Source: Pseudomonas triclosanedens
Lineage (GTDB): Bacteria > Pseudomonadota > Gammaproteobacteria > Pseudomonadales > Pseudomonadaceae
Assembly: GCF_026686735.1 (NCBI RefSeq)
Contig: NZ_CP113432.1
Location: 124,001-188,000, forward strand
Direction: 5' to 3'
Length of the DNA: 64,000 bases
Below the pieces are notes generated by a model. The model worked only from the letters and a program-made list of their open reading frames with translations. It was not told where the DNA came from and did no database searches. The first letter of the stretch is position 1; each line of letters begins with the position of its first letter. The translations under genes and the position numbers were made by a program. This document shows, piece by piece, positions 1 through 8,615 of the stretch.

Positions 1-662
1 AGTGAGTACTCTGACGGAAGCATACCCATCGATGACACGCCCTGCCAGAAGGACATTAAGTAACAGAATTCCCACTTGATCCCAGATGTGGGCAGCGACT
101 CTATATAGTGCTCCACACTCGACTTGGCCAAATCATTCACCGTCCTAAAACCTGGTGAATTTTCCGAACCTAAATATAGACCTTCGGCATGAAACAACCC
201 GACAAGTCTTAATACTTTTGTTTTATCTGTCTCAAGAGATGTATAAGCATTAATACGACCATGAATTCCGAAATGCGGTACACGGTAAAATAGTAGCGCC
301 CTAGCAATATTCACCCAATGTTCGTGTCCTACTCCACAAACATTCACGCCATACATATTCACATAATCAAAATTGATGCGTATGGGAAATCCATAAGGGG
401 AGGGGTAATCCCCAAAATCCCAAACCGGATCGCCGAAAGAGCTTCTAGGACTTACCCTAATATAACTCCACTCGTTCTTATCAATTCTGGAAAGATTTAG
501 TAAATTTACACTATCGCAAATGATCCCAAGTGAAGAGTCGCCACTCAGAACCTCATCATCTTCTTCAGTAGCGATAGGCTCTAACTCTTCCTCGTGACAA
601 CCCAGTCCATTCCTTATTTCTTCTAAAACGGCTTTTATTTGGTCACGTGTTGGAGTTGTCAT
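1..662 (-). CDS. Mobile-element protein, 3' part outside window (recombinase partner)
   Basis: An open frame starts at ATG 662 and runs without a stop to the window edge (about 220 codons seen). Its ATG overlaps the TGA of the upstream recombinase gene as ATGA, so the two are almost certainly translationally coupled in one operon. The start reads MTTPTRDQIKAVLEEIRNGL, followed by an acidic stretch; further on is a region with VGHEHWVNIARALLFYRVPHFG and a helical segment (VNDLAKSSVEHYIESLP), which could be the core-binding part of a second integrase. I do not recognise a family with certainty. Elements carrying two or three adjacent tyrosine-recombinase genes (recombinase-in-trio, Tn554-like, gamma-mobile-trio) have this coupled layout, so a partner recombinase is the best guess. 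Base composition is much more AT-rich than the rest of the window. Confidence 0.7.
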   Translation of the reverse strand, partial: MTTPTRDQIKAVLEEIRNGLGCHEEELEPIATEEDDEVLSGDSSLGIICDSVNLLNLSRIDKNEWSYIRVSPRSSFGDPVWDFGDYPSPYGFPIRINFDYVNMYGVNVCGVGHEHWVNIARALLFYRVPHFGIHGRINAYTSLETDKTKVLRLVGLFHAEGLYLGSENSPGFRTVNDLAKSSVEHYIESLPTSGIKWEFCYLMSFWQGVSSMGMLPSEYS

Positions 663-3013
663 GAGAGCCCTATCATTGTCAATGGCAGTGCAAAACCGTT
701 ATGTTCCGATCTATCTATTGCCTCAGCAACCTCAATCGGATCCCCCCAGCCCTCTAGAACCCCCTTCCACGCTAAATACTCAGCGCGATAGCTTTTCTCC
801 CATTCTAAGGGATTTAACCGCTCCCTCAGACCGTCAAGGTCGGAAATTCTTCTTGCAATAAAAGGTAATGCTTCTTTGAAGATCACACACTGTGAGCATA
901 ACGGGCAACGATTGAAGTAGTTGCAAGGCGTATCCGTCCTAAGAAAACTTTCAGCGCCTGGCCAATCTGGTCGTCTTGAATTTAGACAACTTGCAATGAA
1001 TGTCTGACCTTCCGGAGAAAGCAACTGTATTACCGAATCTTCAGAAGAATTCAGCCTACCGACTAATGGTGCAACAACTGACCGTAGTTCTTCTTTGCTA
1101 CCGCAGCGTAGAGTGGCTTCACGCAGCTCAACCAAAGACACATCTGTAAGAAGATTTGCTGAGTAACGCCTAAAATCTTCTTCATGCTTTCTCTGAATCT
1201 TCCTTAGACGCCCATTTAATATTTCTGCCGACCCCCAGTCACTATCATAATGATTCACTGTGGTATCGATATCCGAATGCCCCATCATTGCCGAAACTTC
1301 GTCTATATCTAAACCCTGTTCTCTCCGTCGAGTTTCGTAAGTAGTTCGAAGACGTTTCGTTTCAATTCTGGGGGATTTGGTATCCGTATCCAATTTTATG
1401 CGGTGGCGATGTAGAAACTCCGTTGATGCGTGCCCAAAATTCGTAGTGGTCACCGGCGTGCATAAGCGACCAAACTTATTCCACAGATTCTTCGAAATGA
1501 CACACTGAAATAATTTACCATTTAAATAATGAGGCGACGACAAATGCTTGGTTACTTCAGCGGCAACAAAGCGCAAGATCTGATACGCGCCAAACTTATC
1601 TCGCTTGTTTGATCTATGCATTTGGCTTTTGTCGGACCGTCCCTTGTACCCATAAATAATCACATAGTCATCATCCAAAAGGTCTTCTTCTATGTGGTCG
1701 TCTAGGTTATCGCTTATCGATACAACAACCTCAAAATTCCAGCCCGTCTGCAACATCACGAAGAGAAAGAATGGGAATAAAGTTGCCATTGTGAAAGCTA
1801 CTCTGCTGAAGTACGCCATTTGTCCTACTTCATAGGGTAGGTGTTCTGGCCCAACCCTCATATACATCAAGGCCGACCGTAATCTTTTTTCCAGCGTAGA
1901 ATATTTCTTGTTTGTTCCGTGAGCGGTGTTTTTACTCCACTCAGAGGAAAACAGATGTCCAGCTTCCTCGAAGCTCACTTGCATAGGCCAATCAGGATAA
2001 AGCCTCCCTACATTAGCAGTTGCAATTCGCCCAGATTCTTCTCGATCACAGCCATACACCATCCCCCTTTCACTCACCTCAGTACCAACTACAGAGCGCC
2101 CTTTAGCCGCCAGTTCGTGGGCGCGGTCTCGGTAAATGCCGAGAAACTTCTCTATACTTATTCCATTTGCCCGTATGTATTCTTTAACATCTCCAGTGGA
2201 GCGTATAACCCACTCAAACCCTTTAATGTGTGTCGCCTTGATTGACCCGTTGGATCTTTTAGTTTGCTCTTTTACAACCAGGTCAAACATCAAGTTTTCT
2301 AATGAAAGATCGTATGCCAGAATTGGCTTCCCGCCTTCCACTACACCGTTGTAACTCTCCATCCACTTCATAATAAACTTAATATCGATCAAGCATCCCT
2401 CCACAAGCTTATTATGAATCTCCCTGCTGTATCCTTCTGTTACTTGCTCGTTCATCCCAGGTCCAGTCGGCCATTCAAACCCTTTGCCGACCCAGCTCTG
2501 CCCTTTATATTTATTCTTCAACGAAAGGAAGATATTTTTTAATGCGCCGTATCTTTTTCTATTTACGGTGCGACCTGGATACGAACGAATTAGAAATGAC
2601 CTAAAATTCACGCATACCTGCCCATCGACATCAGCAACACCTTTGACTGATTTATTGATCGGCTCAGCGCTATTAAGAAACAGCACAAACTCTTGAATTG
2701 AGTAATAGATGTCTTGATGGGATTGATATGTGATCAATCTCTTTGCGGAATGGAGCTGCGCACCTATAAGTAACTGCTGGACAATTAATTTATGGTGCGG
2801 ATACTCAGTGACAAGGTCTGTGAAGTCACGGACGTATTCCCTTGTGCCAGTAGTCTTGTTTCGGACAAGCAACCCTTGAGCTGAAACATCGACTTGTCCC
2901 CTTGCAGTGCTTCTTTTTTGGATTGCTTGGGGGGTGTTTTCTGGCAGCTTGCGCTGGAGGAGCGATCGTTCACTCGACTCAAGGGCAGACTTGGAGAAGG
3001 GTTTGCGTGGCAT
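659..3013 (-). CDS. Large tyrosine recombinase / integrase of the integrated element
   Basis: A 784-residue protein; ATG 3013 is preceded by a good ribosome binding site (GGAGGTCAG). The C-terminal half holds a tyrosine-recombinase catalytic domain: box II is KRLRTTY (Arg556, with Lys in place of the usual His), then MMGHSDIDTT (His579) and the nucleophile in VNHYDSD (Tyr589). The box I arginine is not obvious: the usual TGLR-type motif reads TGWNFEVV. Unlike ordinary phage integrases of about 400 residues, it has a long N-terminal region and a tail of nearly 200 residues after the tyrosine that carries a cysteine cluster (C697, C703, C706, C709), probably zinc-binding. It overlaps the next minus-strand gene by ATGA. 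Its upstream end lies only about 85 bases from the junction with the interrupted radical SAM gene, so it is the terminal gene of the element. Low GC supports acquisition by transfer. Confidence 0.85.
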   Translation of the reverse strand: MPRKPFSKSALESSERSLLQRKLPENTPQAIQKRSTARGQVDVSAQGLLVRNKTTGTREYVRDFTDLVTEYPHHKLIVQQLLIGAQLHSAKRLITYQSHQDIYYSIQEFVLFLNSAEPINKSVKGVADVDGQVCVNFRSFLIRSYPGRTVNRKRYGALKNIFLSLKNKYKGQSWVGKGFEWPTGPGMNEQVTEGYSREIHNKLVEGCLIDIKFIMKWMESYNGVVEGGKPILAYDLSLENLMFDLVVKEQTKRSNGSIKATHIKGFEWVIRSTGDVKEYIRANGISIEKFLGIYRDRAHELAAKGRSVVGTEVSERGMVYGCDREESGRIATANVGRLYPDWPMQVSFEEAGHLFSSEWSKNTAHGTNKKYSTLEKRLRSALMYMRVGPEHLPYEVGQMAYFSRVAFTMATLFPFFLFVMLQTGWNFEVVVSISDNLDDHIEEDLLDDDYVIIYGYKGRSDKSQMHRSNKRDKFGAYQILRFVAAEVTKHLSSPHYLNGKLFQCVISKNLWNKFGRLCTPVTTTNFGHASTEFLHRHRIKLDTDTKSPRIETKRLRTTYETRRREQGLDIDEVSAMMGHSDIDTTVNHYDSDWGSAEILNGRLRKIQRKHEEDFRRYSANLLTDVSLVELREATLRCGSKEELRSVVAPLVGRLNSSEDSVIQLLSPEGQTFIASCLNSRRPDWPGAESFLRTDTPCNYFNRCPLCSQCVIFKEALPFIARRISDLDGLRERLNPLEWEKSYRAEYLAWKGVLEGWGDPIEVAEAIDRSEHNGFALPLTMIGLS

Positions 3014-3060
3014 CTGACCTCCAATTGGATTGGGTCTTTAGCCAGCAATATCAAGCATCA

Positions 3061-3324
3061 CTAGACAGTCTGGCCATACATTTTTGTTTCGACGATAACA
3101 TGCTCGCAACCGCGATAGGGATTGATCGAGCGGTCGAAGGGCAGGTCCGGCGAACGGTTGCGCGAGATCACCGACTTTGCCAACTCCTGGCGGACTTCGG
3201 TGAGCTGGGGCTTGGGTACCTCGTCGAACCAGTCGTTATCCACAGGCACCGAGGCTGTCGGCGCAAAACGGTTGTGCGGATTGCTGGCGGTACCCCGGCC
3301 GCGGGGTGGAAGCGAACTGGTCAT
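3061..3324 (-). pseudogene. PA0069-family radical SAM protein, truncated by element insertion
   Basis: The first 75 residues match the start of the PA0069 family of radical SAM proteins as I know it (MTSSLPPRGRGTASNPHNRF, later SRNRSPDLPFDRSINPYRG). In intact members the sequence continues GCEHGCIYCFARPSHAY, giving the CxxxCxxC cluster that binds the 4Fe-4S centre. Here, after GCEH, the frame changes to VIVETKMYGQTV and stops. The break is at about base 3098/3099, inside the cluster motif, so the product cannot be a working radical SAM enzyme. Start ATG 3324 lies about 20 bases downstream of a perfect LexA box. The remainder of the gene is expected beyond the far end of the element, outside the window. 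The 12 replaced residues are encoded by the element end. Confidence 0.85.
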
Positions 3325-3344
3325 GTGAGAAGGCTCTGAACGAT

Positions 3345-3364
3345 TACTGTATATAAATACAGTA
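3345..3364 (-). promoter_or_regulatory. LexA (SOS) box of the PA0069-family gene
   Basis: TACTGTATATAAATACAGTA is a textbook LexA operator: CTGT-N8-ACAG with flanking TA/TA and an AT-rich core. It sits 20 bases before the start codon of the truncated radical SAM gene. P. aeruginosa PA0069 belongs to the LexA regulon (known from SOS transcript studies), so both position and identity fit. Transcription from here runs on the minus strand through the truncated gene and straight into the recombinase operon. Confidence 0.9.
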
Positions 3365-3410
3365 ATCCACGGAGTTTTCCACAGCCAGTGCCAACTGCTC
3401 GGCGGTCGGG

Positions 3411-5036
3411 CTACAACACCTTCATGAACAACCAGTACAGCCCGGCCGCCAGGCCGATTGCCGCCGGCAGCGTCAATACCCAGGCCAGCAACATATTGCG
3501 GATGGTCGGCCACTGCAGCCCGCTGCCGTTGGCGGCCATCGTGCCGGCGACGCCCGAAGACAGAACGTGGGTGGTGGACACCGGCAGGCCGAAGCCGTCG
3601 GCCGCGCCGATGGTGAGCATCGCCACCAGTTGCGCCGCGGCGCCCTGGGCATAGGTCAGCGGCGCCTTGCCGATGCCTTCGCCCACCGTGGTGACGATGC
3701 GTCGCCAGCCAACCAGCGTGCCCAGGCCCAGTGCCAGCGCCACGGCCACTTTCACCCACACCGGAATGAAGCGGATCGTCTGCTCGCCGCCGCTACGCAG
3801 GGCTTGCAGGTTGCTCCAGGTTTCCAGGTCGATGTTCTGTTCACTGCGGTCGAGCAGGCGGATGGTTTCCACGCTCAGGTACAGGTCGTTGCGCAGTTCC
3901 TGTACCTCCTCGCTGGGGACCCTGGCCATTTCGCCGTGCCGTTCGAGGCGCGTGGCGATATCACCGACGACGGCGCCCAGCGAGGGCAGCAGGTCGGGAC
4001 CGGCATGCTGGTCCTGCTGATAGGCCAGCAGCACCTGCTGCGGGTTTGCGCCGGGGGCGAGGCTGCCGGTGCGTTGCAATTGCGCGTGGCTGGCCTGGGG
4101 CACGGCCAGCAGGTGGCGGGTCTGCTCGGGACTATGGGCGCGATCCACGGCGAACGCGAGCGGGACGGTGGCGATCAGGATCAGCATGATCAGGCCGATG
4201 CCTTTCTGACCGTCGTTCGAGCCGTGGGCGAAAGACACCCCGGTGCAGGTAACGATCAGCAAACCGCGAATCCGCCACGGTGGTGGAGTCCGCCCCTCCG
4301 GGGCATGGAACAGCGTGCGGTTGCGCAGGCTTGCGCTCATCGCCCGCAGCAGCACGAAGGCACTGAAAAAGCCCACCACCGGCGACAGCAGCAACGCGTA
4401 ACCGACTGTCAGCAGTTGCGACCAGGCGCTGCCGGAAAGCCCCAGGTGCCCGGCCATCGCCCCGTGGGCCAGGCCGATGCCGACGATGGAGCCGATCAGC
4501 GTATGCGACGAGGACACCGGCAGTCCCAGCCACCAGGTGCCGAGGTTCCACAGGATCGAAGCGATCAGCAGGGCGAAGATCATCGCCAGGCCGGCGCTGC
4601 TGTCTACCTCCAGCAACAGATCAAGCGGCAGCAGCGCGACGATGGCGAAGGCCACCGCGCCGCTGGAGAACAGGACGCCGAGGAAATTCCACACGCCGGA
4701 CCACGCCACCGCGAAGCGCGGCGGCAAGGCATTGGTATAGATCACCGTCGCCACGGCGTTGGCCGTGTCGTGGAAACCGTTGATGAACTCGAAGCTCAGC
4801 GCCACCAGCAGGGCGACCACCAGGATCGCCATCGGCCAGCCCGGTTGCAGTGTCGTGCCGCTGGCGCGGATGTCATGGCCGAGGCTGACGAAGGTGAAGA
4901 CCAGCGCCCCGGCCAGCAACAGGAAGAACGTCAGGCGACCCTTGAGGCCGTGGGTTTCGCGCAGGACGGGGCTGATCGGGAACTGGGTCAGGCGCGAGGC
5001 GCGCATCACTTCCAGCAGGCCATAGCGGTCAAGCAC
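3411..5036 (-). CDS. pit: PiT-family inorganic phosphate transporter
   Basis: An integral membrane phosphate:cation symporter of the PiT family (541 residues from GTG 5036; an ATG at 5006 is an alternative start, but GGAGGG lies upstream of the GTG). The two PiT signature halves are visible: GFHDTANAVATVIYTN near residue 90 with GLPVSSSHTLIGSIVG, and in the second half GVSFAHGSNDGQKGIG with GLPVSTTHVLSSGVAG. Between them lies a long hydrophilic stretch of about 130 residues, as in PitA-type proteins. It probably takes up phosphate, perhaps as a metal-phosphate complex, at low affinity. It stands alone, and the gap to the interrupted radical SAM gene holds only that gene's SOS promoter. Confidence 0.93.
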   Translation of the reverse strand: MLDRYGLLEVMRASRLTQFPISPVLRETHGLKGRLTFFLLLAGALVFTFVSLGHDIRASGTTLQPGWPMAILVVALLVALSFEFINGFHDTANAVATVIYTNALPPRFAVAWSGVWNFLGVLFSSGAVAFAIVALLPLDLLLEVDSSAGLAMIFALLIASILWNLGTWWLGLPVSSSHTLIGSIVGIGLAHGAMAGHLGLSGSAWSQLLTVGYALLLSPVVGFFSAFVLLRAMSASLRNRTLFHAPEGRTPPPWRIRGLLIVTCTGVSFAHGSNDGQKGIGLIMLILIATVPLAFAVDRAHSPEQTRHLLAVPQASHAQLQRTGSLAPGANPQQVLLAYQQDQHAGPDLLPSLGAVVGDIATRLERHGEMARVPSEEVQELRNDLYLSVETIRLLDRSEQNIDLETWSNLQALRSGGEQTIRFIPVWVKVAVALALGLGTLVGWRRIVTTVGEGIGKAPLTYAQGAAAQLVAMLTIGAADGFGLPVSTTHVLSSGVAGTMAANGSGLQWPTIRNMLLAWVLTLPAAIGLAAGLYWLFMKVL

Positions 5037-5449
5037 GGTAGTGGCGCTCCCTCCGGGGCGTGGACGGGATTTCGGTCACGGCGTATTCCTTTCGACGATG
5101 CACACAGACTAGCCCGCCCTTCAGTTCCGGGGGATCGAAGCAGCTCGATTGACAGCAATTTCCACCGTTTTGTTGCCAGCCACCGGGCAGGAGGGAGGTG
5201 CCCTGTGTTGACGCAGGAGGCTGGCCGGCCTGGGGCTGGGAGCTCATCGACCATCCTTGTCGAGTGCTGAGTGAGACGGCATTTAAGCATCTTTTGTCGG
5301 CGCGCCGCTCATTGGCAACTGCCGGACGGCCCGTTGGCGCCGGGTGACGGCCCTATACTGAAACCAGGTCGACCGGACGCCAGCGCGTGCCCGGCCGGAG
5401 TCAGGAGCGGGCGGCAGTTGTTCGATCGCCATCGAGCCGGCGAGCGGCC
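5037..5449. other. Intergenic region between divergent pit and lipoprotein gene
   Basis: 413 bases with no credible gene; open frames here are shadows. It must contain the promoters for the divergent pit and lipoprotein genes. A TATACT hexamer at 5354-5359, about 90 bases before the lipoprotein ATG, is a possible -10 element, but no convincing -35 partner was found. Confidence 0.4.
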
Positions 5450-6589
5450 ATGAATAGTCGGTGTTTCACCAGCGCCATCTCGTCGCGGCGGCGGCGGTGC
5501 GGCTTTCTCGTGTTGTTCCTGCTGGCGCTGGCCGGTTGTTCCCACCGTGCGCCCGAGCCGGTGGCGCCGGTCAGCGAGAGTACCTGGCGGCAGGTGGACG
5601 CCGACATCGGCGCCGCCTCGCTCGCTGCCACCTCCCAGGCCCGCGCCTACGCCGAAGATGCCATGCAGCGCTGGATGGACCTGGTCTATCAGCGCACCGA
5701 CAGCCAGTTCATCCCCTGGTTTTCCAGCTACTGGACGCAGCAATGGCTGAGCATGAAGGTCGCCTGGTACAAGCTCGGTTCCCACGGCGATCCCGACCCC
5801 ACGGTGGACCGCCTGGCGGTCTACCTGCAGGAGCAGTACCGCAAGCAGGTGCTGCTGCCGGTGGCCCGGGAAGTCGATCCCGATGCCGTGATGGAGCAGG
5901 CCACGCGGCATTACGTCGAACTGCTGGCCCAGGCGCTGCGCGAAATCCCCCAGCGCCGCGGTGTGCCGCAAAAGGCGTTCGACGAGCGCCTGATGAGCAT
6001 TCCGGCGATTGCCCTCGGCCCGCCGGCCAGCCGCAACGCCTCGCTCTATGAAGTGGTCACCGCCAAGGACATCGGCAAGCTGCCCGCGTTCGCCGCGCTG
6101 ATGCAGGAAATCCGCTCGGCTGCGGGCAAGGCCGGGGCCGGAACCCGGGTCAACGGTGTCTCGCCGGTGGCCCGGCGCACCAGCGCCAAGCTGGTTTCCG
6201 AGCTGAAGAACCGCAGTGTAGCCGGGGTGGTGGCCAGCGCCGCCGGCAAGGTCGCCGGGTCGGTGATCTCGGTGGCGTTCACCCTGTTCAGCGTCGCCAG
6301 CAACGACCACGACCGCCCGGAAGTGGAAGGCCAGCTACGCAAGGAAATCAACGCTGCCTTCGACGAGCAGTGGCTGGCACTGATGCGCGATCCCGAGGGA
6401 GGCGTCATGGCTGGTGTGGACCACCTCGGCGGGCAGGTCCAGGACAGCCTGGTGGGCCGCCTGTCGCAACCGGAGGAGGAAGAAAGCGAAACGCAGTCCT
6501 TCGGTACCAGCCAGGGCCCGCCAATCGACGCCAGCGGCGGCTTCCGCGTGCTGCGCCAGGGGCAGGGCTACGCCGCCCCGACGCCTTGA
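5450..6589 (+). CDS. Hypothetical lipoprotein
   Basis: 379 residues from ATG 5450 (an upstream in-frame start at 5387 would put 21 arginine-rich residues before the signal peptide and is unlikely). The N-terminus has a basic stretch, then FLVLFLLALAGCS, a lipobox with the acylated Cys at about residue 32, so it should be anchored in the inner or outer membrane. The body is rich in charged helices and ends in a Gln/Gly/Ser-rich tail. A small-residue segment near residue 260 (VAGVVASAAGKVAGSVISVAF) could be amphipathic or membrane-associated. I recognise no named domain. A HAD phosphatase gene follows 75 bases downstream on the same strand and may be co-transcribed. Confidence 0.8.
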   Translation: MNSRCFTSAISSRRRRCGFLVLFLLALAGCSHRAPEPVAPVSESTWRQVDADIGAASLAATSQARAYAEDAMQRWMDLVYQRTDSQFIPWFSSYWTQQWLSMKVAWYKLGSHGDPDPTVDRLAVYLQEQYRKQVLLPVAREVDPDAVMEQATRHYVELLAQALREIPQRRGVPQKAFDERLMSIPAIALGPPASRNASLYEVVTAKDIGKLPAFAALMQEIRSAAGKAGAGTRVNGVSPVARRTSAKLVSELKNRSVAGVVASAAGKVAGSVISVAFTLFSVASNDHDRPEVEGQLRKEINAAFDEQWLALMRDPEGGVMAGVDHLGGQVQDSLVGRLSQPEEEESETQSFGTSQGPPIDASGGFRVLRQGQGYAAPTP

Positions 6590-6664
6590 GGACGCGTGGC
6601 GCTTCGCCTGGGCGACCGTGCGCAGTATCCTTGCCGCCCGACTTTCGTGGCCGGAGTCCGCCCC

Positions 6665-7309
6665 ATGCATTACCAGAACATCCTCTTCGACCTCGACGGC
6701 ACCCTCACCGACCCGCGTGAAGGCATCACCCGTTCGATCCAGTATGCCCTCGCCCAGCTCGGTATCGACGAGCCGGACCTGCGCCAGCTCGAACACTTCA
6801 TCGGCCCGCCGTTGCTGCAGTGCTTCATGAGCACCTACGACTTCGACGAGGCGCGTGCCTGGGAAGCGGTGAACCACTACCGCGTGCGCTTCAAGGACAC
6901 CGGGCTGTACGAGAACAAGGTGTTCGACGGCGTCGGCGAACTGCTGCAACTGCTCGCCGGCCAGGGCCGCACGCTGTACATCTGCACCAGCAAACCGACG
7001 GTTTTCGCCGCCGAAATCGCCCGTCACTTCGACTTCGCCCGGCACTTCAAGGTGATCTACGGCAGCGAGCTGGACGGCACCCGCACCAACAAGGTCGAAC
7101 TGATCGAACACCTGCTGGGCATCGAAAAGCTCGACCCTGGGCAGACCCTGATGATCGGCGATCGCAAGCACGACCTGATCGGCGCGCATCGCAACGGGTT
7201 GTCGGCTGCCGGTGTCGGTTATGGTTTTGGCAGCCGTGAAGAGTTGCTGGCGGAAGGTCCGGCGCACTACTTCGCGAGCATGGCGGAGCTGCGCGCGGCG
7301 TTTGCCTGA
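6665..7309 (+). CDS. HAD-superfamily hydrolase, phosphoglycolate phosphatase-like
   Basis: 214 residues. HAD motif I is FDLDGTLTD at the N-terminus (nucleophile and acid/base Asp pair), motif II is the Thr/Ser in YICTSKPT, the motif III Lys lies in TRTNKVELI, and motif IV is MIGDRKHDLIGA. The cap is the helical C1 type after motif I (EGITRSIQYAL). Overall it resembles the Gph/PA0065 group of small phosphomonoesterases, acting on phosphoglycolate, nucleotides or similar compounds in the cytoplasm. ATG 6665 is chosen because the hydrophobic strand and motif I begin right after it; the upstream in-frame extension has no such character. The exact substrate cannot be read from sequence. Confidence 0.88.
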   Translation: MHYQNILFDLDGTLTDPREGITRSIQYALAQLGIDEPDLRQLEHFIGPPLLQCFMSTYDFDEARAWEAVNHYRVRFKDTGLYENKVFDGVGELLQLLAGQGRTLYICTSKPTVFAAEIARHFDFARHFKVIYGSELDGTRTNKVELIEHLLGIEKLDPGQTLMIGDRKHDLIGAHRNGLSAAGVGYGFGSREELLAEGPAHYFASMAELRAAFA

Positions 7310-7391
7310 GAGGGGGCGACAGTGAGGCCGGGGTTCTGCCTGCACTGTCCCTGGGGGCTTCCGTCTTCGCAGAACCGCGGGGGCACCATGC

Positions 7392-8543
7392 TTACCCGCG
7401 CAGCCACTCCGCCAGGCGTGCCAGCATCGCGTCGCATCTGGCCAGTTGTTCCACGCTGACGAATTCGTCGGGCTTGTGGCCCTGCTCCATGCTGCCGGGG
7501 CCGCAGACCACGGTAGGGATGCCGGCCTGGTCGAACAGCCCGCCCTCGGTGCCATAGGCGACGGTGGAAAACTCCCGCGAGCCGGTGAGCTGCGCAATCA
7601 GCCCGGCTGCCTCGGCCTGCGGATCGGTGGCCAGTGCAGGGTAGGCGGACAGCGCCGTGAAGCGGATATCCGCTTCGGCCTTCACCGCGCGCATCTTCGG
7701 CAGCAGTTCGGCTTCGGCATATTCGCGCAGGTCATCGGCGACCTGTTGCGGATCATCGCTGGGCAGCGCGCGGACCTCGAAGTCGAACTGGCACTCGGCG
7801 GGCACGATGTTCAGTGCGCGGCCGCCGCTGATTACGCCGGTCTGCACCGTGGAGTACGGCGGATCGAAGCGTGCGTCGTGGCGCTCCGGGGCTGCCAGGG
7901 CGGCACCGATCTCGCCGAGCCGTCCGATCAGCTTCGCCGCGTACTCGATGGCGTTCACGCCTTGCGGCGCATAGGCCGAGTGACAGGCCGCGCCGTGCAC
8001 CTGGCAACGCATGGCCAGCTTGCCCTTGTGGCCGAGCACCGGCTTGAGTTCGGTGGGCTCGCCGATGATGCACACCAGCGGTTTGTGCTCGCGCTGCTCC
8101 AGCGCAGCGATCAGCGAGCGCACGCCCAGGCAGCCGACTTCCTCGTCATAGGAGAACGCCAGGTGCACCGGCAGGCGCAGCGGCCGGGCGAGGAACGCCG
8201 GGACCGCCGCCAGCACGCAGGCGATGTAGCCCTTCATGTCGGCGGTGCCGCGGCCGTACAGGCGGCCATTCTGCTCGGTCAGTTCGAATGGCGGGACCGT
8301 CCACGCCTGGCCGTCCACCGGCACCACGTCGGTGTGCCCGGACAGGCAGATCCCGCCGCGGTCGCGCGGGCCGAGAGTGGCGTAGAGGTTGGCCTTGCGT
8401 CCGGCGTCGTCGAAGAACAGCTCACAGTCGACACCCTGCTCGGTGAGGTAACTGCGGATGTACTCGATCAGCGCCAGGTTGGAGTTGCGGCTGACGGTAT
8501 CGAAGGCGATCAGTTGGGCGAGGATTTCACGGCTGGTAGGCAT
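7392..8543 (-). CDS. argE: M20-family deacylase, ArgE-like (acetylornithine deacetylase)
   Basis: A dizinc M20 metallopeptidase-fold deacylase of 383 residues. Metal ligands and catalytic residues are visible: SGHTDVVPVDG (His and Asp), YGRGTADMKGYIA (bridging Asp), FSYDEEVGCLG (catalytic Glu pair), GEPTELKP and the C-terminal GPGSMEQGHKPDEF (His). ATG 8543 is preferred over an in-frame TTG at 8561 because GCAGGA lies upstream of it. The family hydrolyses N-acetylornithine, but in Pseudomonas extra ArgE paralogues near catabolic genes may deacylate other N-acyl amino acids. It follows a DUF1028 gene on the same strand (gap 72 bases) in a cluster with RidA and a flavin monooxygenase, which argues for a catabolic rather than a biosynthetic role (inference). 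Confidence 0.85.
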   Translation of the reverse strand: MPTSREILAQLIAFDTVSRNSNLALIEYIRSYLTEQGVDCELFFDDAGRKANLYATLGPRDRGGICLSGHTDVVPVDGQAWTVPPFELTEQNGRLYGRGTADMKGYIACVLAAVPAFLARPLRLPVHLAFSYDEEVGCLGVRSLIAALEQREHKPLVCIIGEPTELKPVLGHKGKLAMRCQVHGAACHSAYAPQGVNAIEYAAKLIGRLGEIGAALAAPERHDARFDPPYSTVQTGVISGGRALNIVPAECQFDFEVRALPSDDPQQVADDLREYAEAELLPKMRAVKAEADIRFTALSAYPALATDPQAEAAGLIAQLTGSREFSTVAYGTEGGLFDQAGIPTVVCGPGSMEQGHKPDEFVSVEQLARCDAMLARLAEWLRG

Positions 8544-8615
8544 GGCTGGGTCCTGCTTCAAATCTCGTGTGCAGGAGCGACCGCCAGGGCGGAGTCCGCT
8601 CCTGCGGGCATGGCG

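Noticed and set aside
318..500. A 60-codon plus-strand ORF in the left AT-rich part
   Set aside because: It is opposite the open reading frame that is coupled to the recombinase, which has the better start and context.
2902..3339. A 145-codon plus-strand frame across the element junction
   Set aside because: It is antisense to the recombinase start and to the truncated radical SAM gene, both of which are well supported.
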